Assembly: GCA_013042795.1 (NCBI GenBank)
Contig: JABDPK010000123.1
Location: 1 to 24,377, forward strand
Direction of reading: 5' to 3'
Length of the DNA stretch: 24,377 bases
DNA from: Saprospiraceae bacterium
GTDB taxonomy: Bacteria; Bacteroidota; Bacteroidia; Chitinophagales; Saprospiraceae
Part shown: positions 16,664 to 24,377 of the stretch, piece by piece
Position numbering within the stretch: position 1 is the stretch's first letter
How the letters are laid out: each line of letters opens with the position of its first letter
The notes under the pieces: model-generated
The model's database searches: none
Told to the model about the DNA's origin: nothing
What the model saw: only the letters and a program-made list of their open reading frames with translations
Made by a program: the position numbers and the translations under genes

Positions 16664-17755
16664 TCATTGCTGAATGTCAGCATAATGGTAGTATGCAGCA
16701 CAGGCACCTTCAGAAGAGACCATTGGGGCACCAAGTGGATTTTGCGGGGTACATTCTTTTCCAAAGGCCGGGCATTCAACTGGACGTTTGATACCTTTCA
16801 TGACATCTCCTGAAATACATAAAGGATTCTCGGGCGCATCCTGAATATCAATCCTGAACTTCTTTTTTGCATCAAAGTCAGAATATTCTGACCTGACTTC
16901 ATAACCACTTTGGGGAATAACACCAATGCCACGCCATGAGCGGTCACTGATTTCAAAAACCGTCCTGATGACTTCCTGGGCTTTTTCGTTTCCTTCCTTG
17001 GTTACCATGCGTGTATATTGGTTTTCAACGATGGATTTACCTGTTTCAAGTAGTTGAACAGTCATTAAAATACCCTGTACCAGGTCAAGTGGTTCAAAAC
17101 CGGTGACGACAAGAGGGATATTGTATTTTTCAGCAAGCGGAAAATATTCATGGTATCCCATGACGGTGCATACATGACCCGCTGCCAGAAAACCATCGAT
17201 CTGACTGAGCTCATCATTCATGATGGCTTCAATTGCTGGCGGTACAAGCACATGAGAAGCAAGAATGGAATAGTTTTTTAGTCCAAGTTTCCGGGCATGA
17301 ATGACTGACAGGGCATTGGCTGGTGCTGTAGTTTCAAAACCCACAGCAAAGAAAACCACTTCTTTTTCGGGATTGTCTTTAGCGAGATTGACTGCTTCCA
17401 GAGGAGAGTAAAGAATCCTGATGTCTCCACCTCTTGCCTTGGCTTCAAGTAGGCTGCCATTAGAACCCGGCACACGCAACATATCTCCAAAAGAACATAA
17501 TATCACATCTTCTTTTTCAGCAAGGTAAATGGCTTTATCAATCAGCCTGACAGGCGTCACGCAAACCGGGCATCCAGGACCATGTACCATCCTTATTTTT
17601 CCGGGTAATAAATCGAGAATGCCATTTTTAACCAGGCTGTGGGTTTGACCGCCACACACTTCCATAATGCTCCAATTGTCAGTGGTAACCTGATGTATTT
17701 GATCAAGTACTTTTTTGACACTATCTGCATCCCGGTACTCCTTAAGATATTTCAT
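16664..17755 (-). CDS. hypD: Hydrogenase maturation factor HypD
   Basis: A 363-aa iron-sulfur scaffold protein on which, together with HypC, the Fe atom receives its CN and CO ligands. The conserved cysteine motifs are complete: CGGQTH (Cys34, the Fe-binding cysteine of the HypCD site), GPGCPVCVTP (Cys62/Cys65, redox pair), the GFET segment, and a C-terminal [4Fe-4S] region with ECPAFGKECTP followed by EGACAAYY. The length is normal. The start is ATG and overlaps the end of hypF by 14 nt, indicating coupled translation. Its obligatory partner HypC is not encoded next to it, so it must lie elsewhere in the genome. Confidence 0.97.
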   Translation of the reverse strand: MKYLKEYRDADSVKKVLDQIHQVTTDNWSIMEVCGGQTHSLVKNGILDLLPGKIRMVHGPGCPVCVTPVRLIDKAIYLAEKEDVILCSFGDMLRVPGSNGSLLEAKARGGDIRILYSPLEAVNLAKDNPEKEVVFFAVGFETTAPANALSVIHARKLGLKNYSILASHVLVPPAIEAIMNDELSQIDGFLAAGHVCTVMGYHEYFPLAEKYNIPLVVTGFEPLDLVQGILMTVQLLETGKSIVENQYTRMVTKEGNEKAQEVIRTVFEISDRSWRGIGVIPQSGYEVRSEYSDFDAKKKFRIDIQDAPENPLCISGDVMKGIKRPVECPAFGKECTPQNPLGAPMVSSEGACAAYYHYADIQQ

Positions 17756-20051
17756 TATGAAAGTTTTGATAGTAATACATTAGCTGACCAAAGGAAATAT
17801 TTTCATCATTAGGAGAAAATGCTTGATGAAAATATAATGCATGATCCTTGTTTAAAAATAATTGAATAAGGTCAATTAACCAGGCATTTTGAAAGACGCC
17901 TCCACTAAATGCAAGTTTTTTGATATTGTATTTATTGGCAATCCTTGCAATGTAATCTGCAAGAGAGGCATGAAATCTCGCGGCAACCAGTTCTTTGGAT
18001 ACCTGTTTTAAAATATCAGATACTACAGAAAGGATAATTTTGTTAAAGATTTCATCAGAACCATTTTCATTTTCCAGGTAACTTAATCCCAAGCCTGGCA
18101 AGTGGTTCCTGAAATAATTATCAGCTGCATTTTCCAGTCTCATGGCAGCTTCACCTTCATATGTCTGGTAATCCAAATCCAGGATCAGGGCGGCCATCCC
18201 GTCAAAGAACCTTCCCATACTTGAGCATTTAATGGCAGAATTTTTCTGAAGAATCTGCATATAGATATCCCATTCTTCATCGCTGAACCTGTGTTTGAGC
18301 AGCTTATCTTTTTCATCCACTTGGTGTAGAAGGGATAAGGCTGCAATCCGGGGCTCCCTTGCCATTTTATCTCCTGCCAGCAAACTGAAATAGGGGAGAT
18401 GATCCAGCCTTGTCACAGACCCGTTTTTATATTTAAAAAATTCTCCACCCCATATTTGTTGATCATCACCCAGTCCAGTTCCGTCCCATACCACTCCAAG
18501 GATTTCCTCTTTTGATTCGAGCAAACCATGTTCCCCAAGAATAGCATAGAAGTGTGCTTCATGATGCTGCACCTTGATCAGTGGAATTGATTTTTCTTCG
18601 GCGATCTGTTCGCCTGCCATACTTGAGAAAAATGAAGGATGTTTATCAATGATCACTGCTTCAGGCTCAAGTTCAAATAATTTAAGAAAGTGCTTTAGAA
18701 CATTTTGATAATTCTCCTGGGTGTTGTAGGAGTCCGTATCTCCAAGGTATTGACTGATGTAAATATTTCCATGTGCGGTCATTCCAAAAGTGCTTTTTAA
18801 CAATCCACCCATACTAACTACGCATTTATTGATTTTCTGATCATAATCAGAAATATAAGTGGGCGCCGGTCCGCGTGAGCGCCTGAGAATAAGTCTTTGT
18901 CTTTTCAATGGTGTCAGTGCAATGACAGAGTCATCCTGTGGAACAACAATAGGACGATCATTATGCAGGAAGATATCGGCCAGTGATTTCAGGTTTTCAA
19001 AAGCTTGTTCATTTTTATATTCAATCGGGTCACCACTCAGATTGGCACTGGTAGCAACTATGGGTTTACCAAAAAAATCAAGAAGTAATTTGTATAAGGG
19101 CGTGTAGGGAAGCATCACACCCAGTTTATTGATTGATGGTGCAATGTCCTGGTAGGCTATCCCTGACCAGCTGTCTGTTTTTTTATGCAAGAGAACGATT
19201 GGAGCTACAGGGTCCTGCAATTCCAGCATGGATGCAGCATCCACATCGACATCTTCGGCCATAAGTAAAAAGTCATGGTACATGACTGCAAATGGTTTGC
19301 TTGGCCTGTGTTTCAATTGACGAAGACGCCGTATGACGTCCGGGTTTGTGGCATCACAAGTGATCAGATATCCGCCTATTCCTTTCACAGCCACAATCTT
19401 TCCCCGGGTCCAGGCCTCAACTGTTCTTTGAATGAAATCATTTTGAGAACCCTTTATCCATTGACCATCACTTTTTTGCATGCTCAGGCATATGGCACAA
19501 TGAGGGCAGGAATTTGTCTGGGAATAATACCTCCTGTCAAGAATCTCTTCGTATTCAGTCTTACAGGCCGGGCACATTTCAAAACCATTCATGCTTGTTT
19601 TGTGACGATCATAGGGTAGAAGCTCAATGATGGAGAACCTCGGTCCGCAATCAGTACAAGTTGTAAAAGGATACTGATATCTTTTATTTTTTTTGTCGTC
19701 TATATCCATGGCACATTGAGAACACATGGCATAGTCAGGTGTGAGCCGCACCGTTTTCTTTTCTTTGTCGTCGCTCTCGATAATCTTAAACCCTGTGAAA
19801 GACTTATACAATAATTCCTTCAATGTGATACCGGTAATGACTGATTTTGCGGGAGCACTATGGTATAATTTGTTTTTGAATTGAAGTGCATTTTCCTTTG
19901 AAGCATTAAAAAAGATATGCACACCGTCATTCCCGTTTTGGACAGTTCCATTCAGTCCAGCTGCGACAGCTTTTTTATATACAAAAGGACGAAAACCTAC
20001 CCCTTGTACAATTCCTTTGATATGAATGTGATATGTTTTAGAATTATTCAG
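17742..20051 (-). CDS. hypF: Carbamoyltransferase HypF, non-canonical start
   Basis: HypF makes carbamoyl-AMP from carbamoyl phosphate and transfers the carbamoyl group to HypE. Reading from CTG at 20051 gives 769 aa, the normal family size. Domains: acylphosphatase (1-90) with HIKGIVQGVGFRPF and catalytic Arg21; two zinc fingers C-x2-C-x18-C-x2-C (Cys110/113/132/135 and Cys160/163/182/185); a YrdC/Sua5-like domain (about 200-380) with VKGIGGYLI and RPSKPFAVM; and a Kae1-like domain with QHHEAHFYA, WDGTGLG and FSGGVFQNAW. The frame is open to a TAA at 20094-20096, but the first ATG, GTG or TTG is GTG at 19922, which would cut away the acylphosphatase core. CTG 20051, or less likely an ATT near 20028, must therefore be used. 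CTG overlaps the protease gene by 8 nt, fitting coupled translation. A sequencing error or one-base change is the alternative. Confidence 0.93.
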   Translation of the reverse strand: MNNSKTYHIHIKGIVQGVGFRPFVYKKAVAAGLNGTVQNGNDGVHIFFNASKENALQFKNKLYHSAPAKSVITGITLKELLYKSFTGFKIIESDDKEKKTVRLTPDYAMCSQCAMDIDDKKNKRYQYPFTTCTDCGPRFSIIELLPYDRHKTSMNGFEMCPACKTEYEEILDRRYYSQTNSCPHCAICLSMQKSDGQWIKGSQNDFIQRTVEAWTRGKIVAVKGIGGYLITCDATNPDVIRRLRQLKHRPSKPFAVMYHDFLLMAEDVDVDAASMLELQDPVAPIVLLHKKTDSWSGIAYQDIAPSINKLGVMLPYTPLYKLLLDFFGKPIVATSANLSGDPIEYKNEQAFENLKSLADIFLHNDRPIVVPQDDSVIALTPLKRQRLILRRSRGPAPTYISDYDQKINKCVVSMGGLLKSTFGMTAHGNIYISQYLGDTDSYNTQENYQNVLKHFLKLFELEPEAVIIDKHPSFFSSMAGEQIAEEKSIPLIKVQHHEAHFYAILGEHGLLESKEEILGVVWDGTGLGDDQQIWGGEFFKYKNGSVTRLDHLPYFSLLAGDKMAREPRIAALSLLHQVDEKDKLLKHRFSDEEWDIYMQILQKNSAIKCSSMGRFFDGMAALILDLDYQTYEGEAAMRLENAADNYFRNHLPGLGLSYLENENGSDEIFNKIILSVVSDILKQVSKELVAARFHASLADYIARIANKYNIKKLAFSGGVFQNAWLIDLIQLFLNKDHALYFHQAFSPNDENISFGQLMYYYQNFHNEIS

Positions 20052-20574
20052 TGCTCTCGTTAATCTGAGATATAAGAGTACGAACTTTTTTAATTAATTC
20101 AGGAATCGAAGCTTCTACTTCAGCTGACAATTCCATTGTCATCGGTTTAATTTCAGGAATGCTGATTGTAAAGAGGTATAGTTCCGGAACCCGACCAAGC
20201 AGATAAAGCGATTCGATCATATCTTTCAATCCAAAATCATGAGCTGACAAAGCCTTTGGGAAATCCGAAGCAAACTTTGGTTTTATTAGTGATATGGTTC
20301 CATCTGCTTTTCCGTCCATAGTGGCATCAATAAAAATGACATGATCGTAACTGTCGAAATAATTCATAAGCATAAAGCCGCCGACACCTCCGTCGAGTAT
20401 ATCTGCCTTATCAAATGAAAGTTTTTTGTTTACAAGTTCATGAATAAAATGAACACCGATCCCTTCGTCACCCATCAGGTAATTACCGATTCCCAGAACC
20501 AAAATGTTTTTACCATCTTCTTTACCTGCAGGCTGATTAATACGCTGACTTAGATTTTGTTCGATTGATCTCAT
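20044..20574 (-). CDS. hyaD: [NiFe]-hydrogenase maturation endopeptidase (HyaD/HupD type)
   Basis: A 176-aa protease that removes the C-terminal peptide of the hydrogenase large subunit after nickel insertion. The nickel-sensing ligands are present with near-standard spacing: Glu37 in GDEGIG, Asp83 in IFIDATMDG, His112 in SAHDFGL. The Rossmann-like start ILVLGIGNYLMGDEGIG is diagnostic. About 20 polar residues precede the core, slightly longer than in E. coli HybD. The ATG overlaps the stop of the cytochrome b gene by one base (TAATG), so translation is coupled. The 3' end overlaps the inferred hypF start. Genetic linkage identifies its target as the large subunit encoded two genes upstream. 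Confidence 0.95.
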   Translation of the reverse strand: MRSIEQNLSQRINQPAGKEDGKNILVLGIGNYLMGDEGIGVHFIHELVNKKLSFDKADILDGGVGGFMLMNYFDSYDHVIFIDATMDGKADGTISLIKPKFASDFPKALSAHDFGLKDMIESLYLLGRVPELYLFTISIPEIKPMTMELSAEVEASIPELIKKVRTLISQINESTE

Positions 20575-21377
20575 TAGACATCAGCTTGCGAAGATTCTTT
20601 TAATTCTTTGGTTTCTGAACCAAGAGGAGATACATCTTCAATTTCAACTGTTAATTCTTCAATGTCTTCAGGTTCAAGATGTTTCAGATTAAATCTTTCC
20701 TTTCTTACAAATTTATAACCTCCGAACATGGCAGATGCTTCACCTCTTCCTTCAAGCCAGTCATGGTAAACAACAAGATAGACATGGATCAGGGTAAATA
20801 ATACAATCAACCATGTTATTGCATGGTGTATAGATCTGACCATGAATTCTTCACCAAATATTCCTGTAACAAATCCAAACATTTTAGGAAAAAACCAACT
20901 GGCATTTGGCGCGTATAATGCAAATCCTGTAAAGACCTGAACAATACATAATGCAAATAATGCCAGGTAAGAAATTGCTGCCAAAGGATTGTGTCCTACA
21001 GCGATAAAGCTCAAGTCTTCTTTTTCTTCACTTTGCAGGAAAACATCAACCTTGAATACATGTTTGATCTTTTCGATTGATTTTTTACTCCATGGAAAGA
21101 ATACTCTCCAATTGGCAAATCTATTACCCTTGAATGCCCAGTAGAATCGAACAATCAGGTTTAAAGTAAAAATGTATGCTGTCAGAAAATGGATAAACCG
21201 TACTGTACCAAACCAATAAGAATAGCTGGCCTCTGAACCAGACATAATTGCAGGAGGATTCCCGATTATTATTCCTGTACCAATCAGAACAACAATGCTA
21301 AGTACAGTTATCCAATGTGTAAACCTGATGGGCAGTTCCCATACATAAACACGTTTAAATTCAGGAGTCGAAAGCAT
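20574..21377 (-). CDS. hyaC: Ni/Fe-hydrogenase b-type cytochrome subunit
   Basis: A 267-aa inner-membrane dihaem cytochrome b that anchors the hydrogenase and carries electrons from the small subunit to the quinone pool. Four TM helices are visible: about 20-40 (RFTHWITVLSIVVLIGTGIII), 59-82 (RFIHFLTAYIF..), 132-155 and 184-205 (HHAITWLIVLF..HVYLVVYHDW). Conserved histidines in and near them include His21, His63, His184/185, His198 and His205, enough for two b haems. DWLEGRGEASAMFGGYK after the last helix is typical of HyaC/HupC. A charged tail of about 45 residues rich in Glu then extends past the usual end (E. coli HyaC is 235 aa). The gene is 27 bp after the large subunit gene. Confidence 0.95.
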   Translation of the reverse strand: MLSTPEFKRVYVWELPIRFTHWITVLSIVVLIGTGIIIGNPPAIMSGSEASYSYWFGTVRFIHFLTAYIFTLNLIVRFYWAFKGNRFANWRVFFPWSKKSIEKIKHVFKVDVFLQSEEKEDLSFIAVGHNPLAAISYLALFALCIVQVFTGFALYAPNASWFFPKMFGFVTGIFGEEFMVRSIHHAITWLIVLFTLIHVYLVVYHDWLEGRGEASAMFGGYKFVRKERFNLKHLEPEDIEELTVEIEDVSPLGSETKELKESSQADV

Positions 21378-21404
21378 AATGTTTCGTTTTGAATATTAAT
21401 AATA

Positions 21405-23138
21405 TCATCTGACACAGGCAGACAGGTTACTTACCCTTGAAAGGTGTTTACCATGTTCATCATAAAGGTGCACAGAGCAGGCCAGGCATGGATCAAAAGA
21501 ATGTATGGTCCGGATGATTTCCAACGGTAATTCACTGTCTGCTACCGGTGTGCCAATCAGCGTAGATTCATATGCTGATCGTTTGCCTTCAGGATCCCGA
21601 GGAGAACCATTCCAGGTTGTTGGTACGACCTGCTGATAATTTGCAGTCTTACCATCCTTGATGACAATCCAGTGGCCCAATGATCCTCTTGGGGCTTCCA
21701 TATATCCAACCCCTTTGGCTTCAGCAGGCCATGAAGCTGGTTCCCATCTATCCATATTAGCCATCCGGGTATCTCCGTTTTTGATATTGTCCAGTAATTG
21801 CTCATAGAATTCCATTCCCCATCGTGCCGTCAATACTGCATCGATTCCTCTTGCCGCGGTGCGACCGAGTGTCGAGAACAATGCATCTACAGGAACATCA
21901 AGGTGCTTCAGAACAGCATTCACTTCTTCCTGGATTTCTTTGTTGCCTCTTCCATAACCAACCAATAATCTTGATAATGGACCGACCTCCATTGGCTCAC
22001 CCTTCCATCTTGGTGTCTTTATAAAACTATATTTCTGATTGACATCCAGGTGCTCGTACGGTGGTTTAGGTCCTGTATAGTTAATGTCAGTTTCACCATC
22101 CCATGGGTGAAGAGATTCTCCATCGCCTCCCGCATAATCATACCAGGAGTTGTTGATGAATTCTCTTATCTCTTCATTATCCCTGTGGTTTACATCGTGC
22201 ACTTTGGAAAGGTCCCTGTTCATTATAACTCCTGGAGGGAATTTGTATCCCTCAGGGTTGTTATATCCCATTGTAGGAAAGTCGCCATATGACATATAGT
22301 TTCCAAAGCCAGCTCCAATGCTTCCCCAATCTTTATAAAACGATGCGATGGCCAGCAGATCAGGAATGTAGACCTGCTCTACAAATCTCTTACCTTCTTC
22401 CATCAGCTTACCAACATAAGCAAGCCGTTCTGCATTCAGACCTCCCGGGTCTTCAGTGTTAATTGCACAAGCCATTCCACCAACGAGGTAATTTGGATGT
22501 GGGTTCTTACCTCCAAATATGGTGTGTACCTTCACCATTTCTTTTTGCCACTCTAAAGCCTCAAGATAATGGGCCACAGCCATCAGGTTGGCCTCTGGCG
22601 GCAACTTCATTTGTGGGTGCCCCCAATAGCCATTCGCAAAAATGCCTAGTTGTCCGCTTTCAACGAAAGTTGTAATTCTTTTTTTCAAATCAGAAAAGTA
22701 GCCCGGCGAACTTTTAGGCCAGTGAGAAATACTTTGTGCCAGTTGTGAAGTCGCAACAGGATCTGCTTTTAATGCATTAACAACGTCTACCCAATCCAAG
22801 GCATGAAGATGATAAAAGTGCACAACATGATCATGCATATACAATGCTGATGCCATGATGTTTCTTACCATTTCGGCATTAGGTGGAATTTCAATTTCCA
22901 GCGCATCTTCTACTGCCCTGACTGATGCAAGGGCATGCACTGTGGTACAAACCCCACATGTACGCTGAACAAAAGCCCAAACATCCCTGGGGTCCCGACC
23001 CTGCACAATTTTTTCTATACCTCTGACCATGGTTGATGAACTCCAGGCATCACTGATGACGCCATCTTTAATTTCCGCTTCGATTCGAAGGTGACCTTCA
23101 ATTCTGGTAACGGGATCAACGACTATTCTTTCTGCCAT
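21405..23138 (-). CDS. hyaB: Uptake [NiFe]-hydrogenase large subunit
   Basis: The 577-aa catalytic subunit splits H2 at a Ni-Fe centre in the periplasm after co-export with the small subunit. VDPVTRIEGHLRIE opens the protein. The L1 motif RTCGVCTTVHA supplies Cys61 and Cys64; the L2 motif DPCLACSVH (549-557) supplies Cys551 and Cys554. Cleavage after His557 would release a 20-residue peptide (LYDEHGKHLSRVSNLSACVR), matching the need for the adjacent protease. AINTEDPGGLNAERL and MEAPRGSLGHW are group 1 markers. The gene is 35 bp after the small-subunit gene in the same operon. It has no signal of its own, as usual, and travels with the Tat-tagged partner. Confidence 0.97.
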   Translation of the reverse strand: MAERIVVDPVTRIEGHLRIEAEIKDGVISDAWSSSTMVRGIEKIVQGRDPRDVWAFVQRTCGVCTTVHALASVRAVEDALEIEIPPNAEMVRNIMASALYMHDHVVHFYHLHALDWVDVVNALKADPVATSQLAQSISHWPKSSPGYFSDLKKRITTFVESGQLGIFANGYWGHPQMKLPPEANLMAVAHYLEALEWQKEMVKVHTIFGGKNPHPNYLVGGMACAINTEDPGGLNAERLAYVGKLMEEGKRFVEQVYIPDLLAIASFYKDWGSIGAGFGNYMSYGDFPTMGYNNPEGYKFPPGVIMNRDLSKVHDVNHRDNEEIREFINNSWYDYAGGDGESLHPWDGETDINYTGPKPPYEHLDVNQKYSFIKTPRWKGEPMEVGPLSRLLVGYGRGNKEIQEEVNAVLKHLDVPVDALFSTLGRTAARGIDAVLTARWGMEFYEQLLDNIKNGDTRMANMDRWEPASWPAEAKGVGYMEAPRGSLGHWIVIKDGKTANYQQVVPTTWNGSPRDPEGKRSAYESTLIGTPVADSELPLEIIRTIHSFDPCLACSVHLYDEHGKHLSRVSNLSACVR

Positions 23139-23173
23139 TTTCTTAGGTTTATTTTTTTTTATTGGGTTTCAAA

Positions 23174-24298
23174 TTATTTTTCAAGACGTTCTTCATTCGA
23201 AATTCCTCTTTCAACTCTCTTCTTAACCTGCCTTTTTTTGGAAAGGTTGGCCGCAACAGCATGAGCGGCTATTCCTACACCTACTGCGCCAGTGGCCACC
23301 ATTCCGACTTTATCGGCATTTGATTCAATGCCAAATCCCGGAAATTTTGTGATTCTTTCGTAGAATGGACCATTGTCCCAGAAGTTATTTTCACTACAGC
23401 CTATGCATCCATGACCGGATTGAATCGGAAATGAAACACCATTGTTCCATTTCATGGACCCACAAGCATTATATGTCATCGGTCCCCGGCAACCAAGCTT
23501 ATACAAGCAGTATCCTTTCTTTGCATTTTCATCATCAAATGTTTCAGCAAACAGACCGGCATCATAATATGGTCTCCTGTAGCAACTGTCATGGACACGT
23601 TTAGCATAAAATGCTTTTGGTCTGCCCATTCGATCCAGTTCCGGTAACCTGCCAAAAGTGACATAATGTACAATGACACCAGCCATTACTTCACCAATCG
23701 GTGGACATCCTGGCACCCGTACAATTGTTTTGTTCTTTATGATTTTATGTATTGGTGTTGCATCGGTTGGATTCGGATAAGCCGCTTGAACGCAACCATT
23801 GGATGCGCAACTTCCCCAGGCAATTATCGCTGCGGCGCCATCGGCACATTCTTCCAGGTGTTGCAGTGCCGTTTTACCAGCGATACAACAGTAGTTTCCA
23901 TTGTCACCGGTTGGCACGGACCCTTCCACACAAAGAATGTATTGACCATGATATTTTTCCATGGTAGCCATCTTGGCCGCTTCAGCCTGGTGTCCTGATG
24001 CCGCCATAAGAGTCTCAGTATAATCAAGGGATATCTTGTCAAGGATAATGTCTGCGACTATCGGGTGGTCAGACCGGATAAAAGACTCACTGCAGCATGT
24101 ACACTCCTGGAAGTGCAACCAGATTACGGGTAGCCTTGGGGTATTCTCAAGTTTCTTTGCTACCTGTCCCACAAGGGAACTTTCAATGCCCATGTAAGCA
24201 GCCATGAAAGTGGCAAACTTCATGAAGTCTCTCCTTGAATAGCCACTTTTGATTATACTTTCGAGATAAGTATCTCTCTTTTTTTGATTAGGAAACAT
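23174..24298 (-). CDS. hyaA: O2-tolerant uptake [NiFe]-hydrogenase small subunit
   Basis: The 374-aa electron-transfer subunit. It has a Tat signal (SRRDFMKF at 21-28, hydrophobic stretch to about 46) and a C-terminal membrane helix (about 333-355, VGMVATGAVGVGIAAHA) that docks on the cytochrome b. Six cysteines line the proximal cluster: Cys66, Cys68, Cys69 (ECTCCSES), Cys164 and Cys169 (WGSCASNGC), and Cys198 (PGCPP). Subtracting 49 gives exactly 17, 19, 20, 115, 120 and 149 of E. coli Hyd-1. Cys68 and Cys169 are the two extra ones found in O2-tolerant group 1d enzymes with a [4Fe-3S] cluster. Distal ligands His236, Cys239, Cys264, Cys270 and medial Cys279, Cys298, Cys301 are all present. 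This is the first operon gene in the window. The ATG has no clear SD. Confidence 0.97.
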   Translation of the reverse strand: MFPNQKKRDTYLESIIKSGYSRRDFMKFATFMAAYMGIESSLVGQVAKKLENTPRLPVIWLHFQECTCCSESFIRSDHPIVADIILDKISLDYTETLMAASGHQAEAAKMATMEKYHGQYILCVEGSVPTGDNGNYCCIAGKTALQHLEECADGAAAIIAWGSCASNGCVQAAYPNPTDATPIHKIIKNKTIVRVPGCPPIGEVMAGVIVHYVTFGRLPELDRMGRPKAFYAKRVHDSCYRRPYYDAGLFAETFDDENAKKGYCLYKLGCRGPMTYNACGSMKWNNGVSFPIQSGHGCIGCSENNFWDNGPFYERITKFPGFGIESNADKVGMVATGAVGVGIAAHAVAANLSKKRQVKKRVERGISNEERLEK

Positions 24299-24345
24299 GT
24301 AATGAAAGTTTATATAAGATTAGAAAGAACTGAGTGTTACTATCG

Positions 24346-24369
24346 TTTTGTGAATATTATAGCACAAAA
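24346..24369. promoter_or_regulatory. Inverted repeat upstream of the hydrogenase operon
   Basis: TTTTGTG and CACAAAA form a perfect 7-bp inverted repeat with a 10-nt spacer, centred about 59 bp before the hyaA ATG. The spacer contains TATAAT on the minus strand. It may be an operator for an operon regulator. The spacing does not fit the CRP half-site distance, and I cannot name a regulator. Confidence 0.4.
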
Positions 24370-24377
24370 GCACATAA

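Noticed and set aside
20044..20096. A +1 frameshift fusing the maturation protease to HypF
   Set aside because: The frames do overlap and HypF lacks a standard start, but the protease ends normally with no recognisable slippery site. A coupled non-canonical start is simpler.
24346..24369. CRP/FNR-type binding site
   Set aside because: The half-site sequence resembles TGTG/CACA but the spacer is two bases too long for CRP, and the FNR sequence TTGAT-N4-ATCAA is absent.

Overview
This 24.4 kb window looks like chromosomal DNA of a Bacteroidota bacterium (a Saprospiria/Cytophagia/Flavobacteriia-like lineage; I cannot place it further). Several observations point there: moderate to low GC, start sites with little Shine-Dalgarno, Bacteroidota-type -7 promoter elements (TAnnTTTG) upstream of several genes, a lipoprotein with an acidic stretch directly after the lipidated cysteine, a bacterial geranylgeranylglyceryl phosphate synthase, and a one-protein hybrid two-component regulator ending in an AraC domain.

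Left part (1-11103): the 3' end of an Xaa-Pro aminopeptidase, a 42-codon membrane mini-gene, a PfkB-type sugar kinase and ribonuclease HII on the minus strand, an RND/MMPL-type exporter on the plus strand, a tandem array of nearly eleven 8-bp units in front of a small secreted WG-repeat protein, then minus-strand rsgA, pcrB/GGGPS, pyruvate phosphate dikinase and a ZIP metal transporter. These are mostly housekeeping genes without a common theme.

Middle part (11104-15496): a hybrid histidine kinase/response regulator/AraC protein and a lipoprotein of the Ca2+-dependent PI-PLC-like family, separated by a strong hairpin terminator.

Right part (15497-24377): a minus-strand [NiFe]-hydrogenase operon in the order small subunit, large subunit, cytochrome b, maturation protease, hypF, hypD, hypE. 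Junctions are short gaps or overlaps except for 117 bp before hypE. The small subunit has a Tat signal, a C-terminal membrane anchor and all six cysteines of the O2-tolerant [4Fe-3S] proximal cluster. The products would form a membrane-bound H2-uptake enzyme that passes electrons to quinone through the cytochrome b. The protease removes the large-subunit C-terminal peptide, and HypD/E/F build the Fe(CN)2CO centre. HypA, HypB and HypC are not in the window.

The most useful corrections to a naive gene list are these: hypF has an intact N-terminal acylphosphatase domain but no ATG/GTG/TTG in front of it, so its true start is non-canonical (CTG at 20051 is the best candidate); rsgA starts at TTG; pcrB probably starts at ATG 7288; and a 42-aa membrane ORF lies at 746-874. 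I do not see a clearly new multi-gene system here. The hydrogenase operon and the repeat-preceded secreted protein are the most interesting parts.
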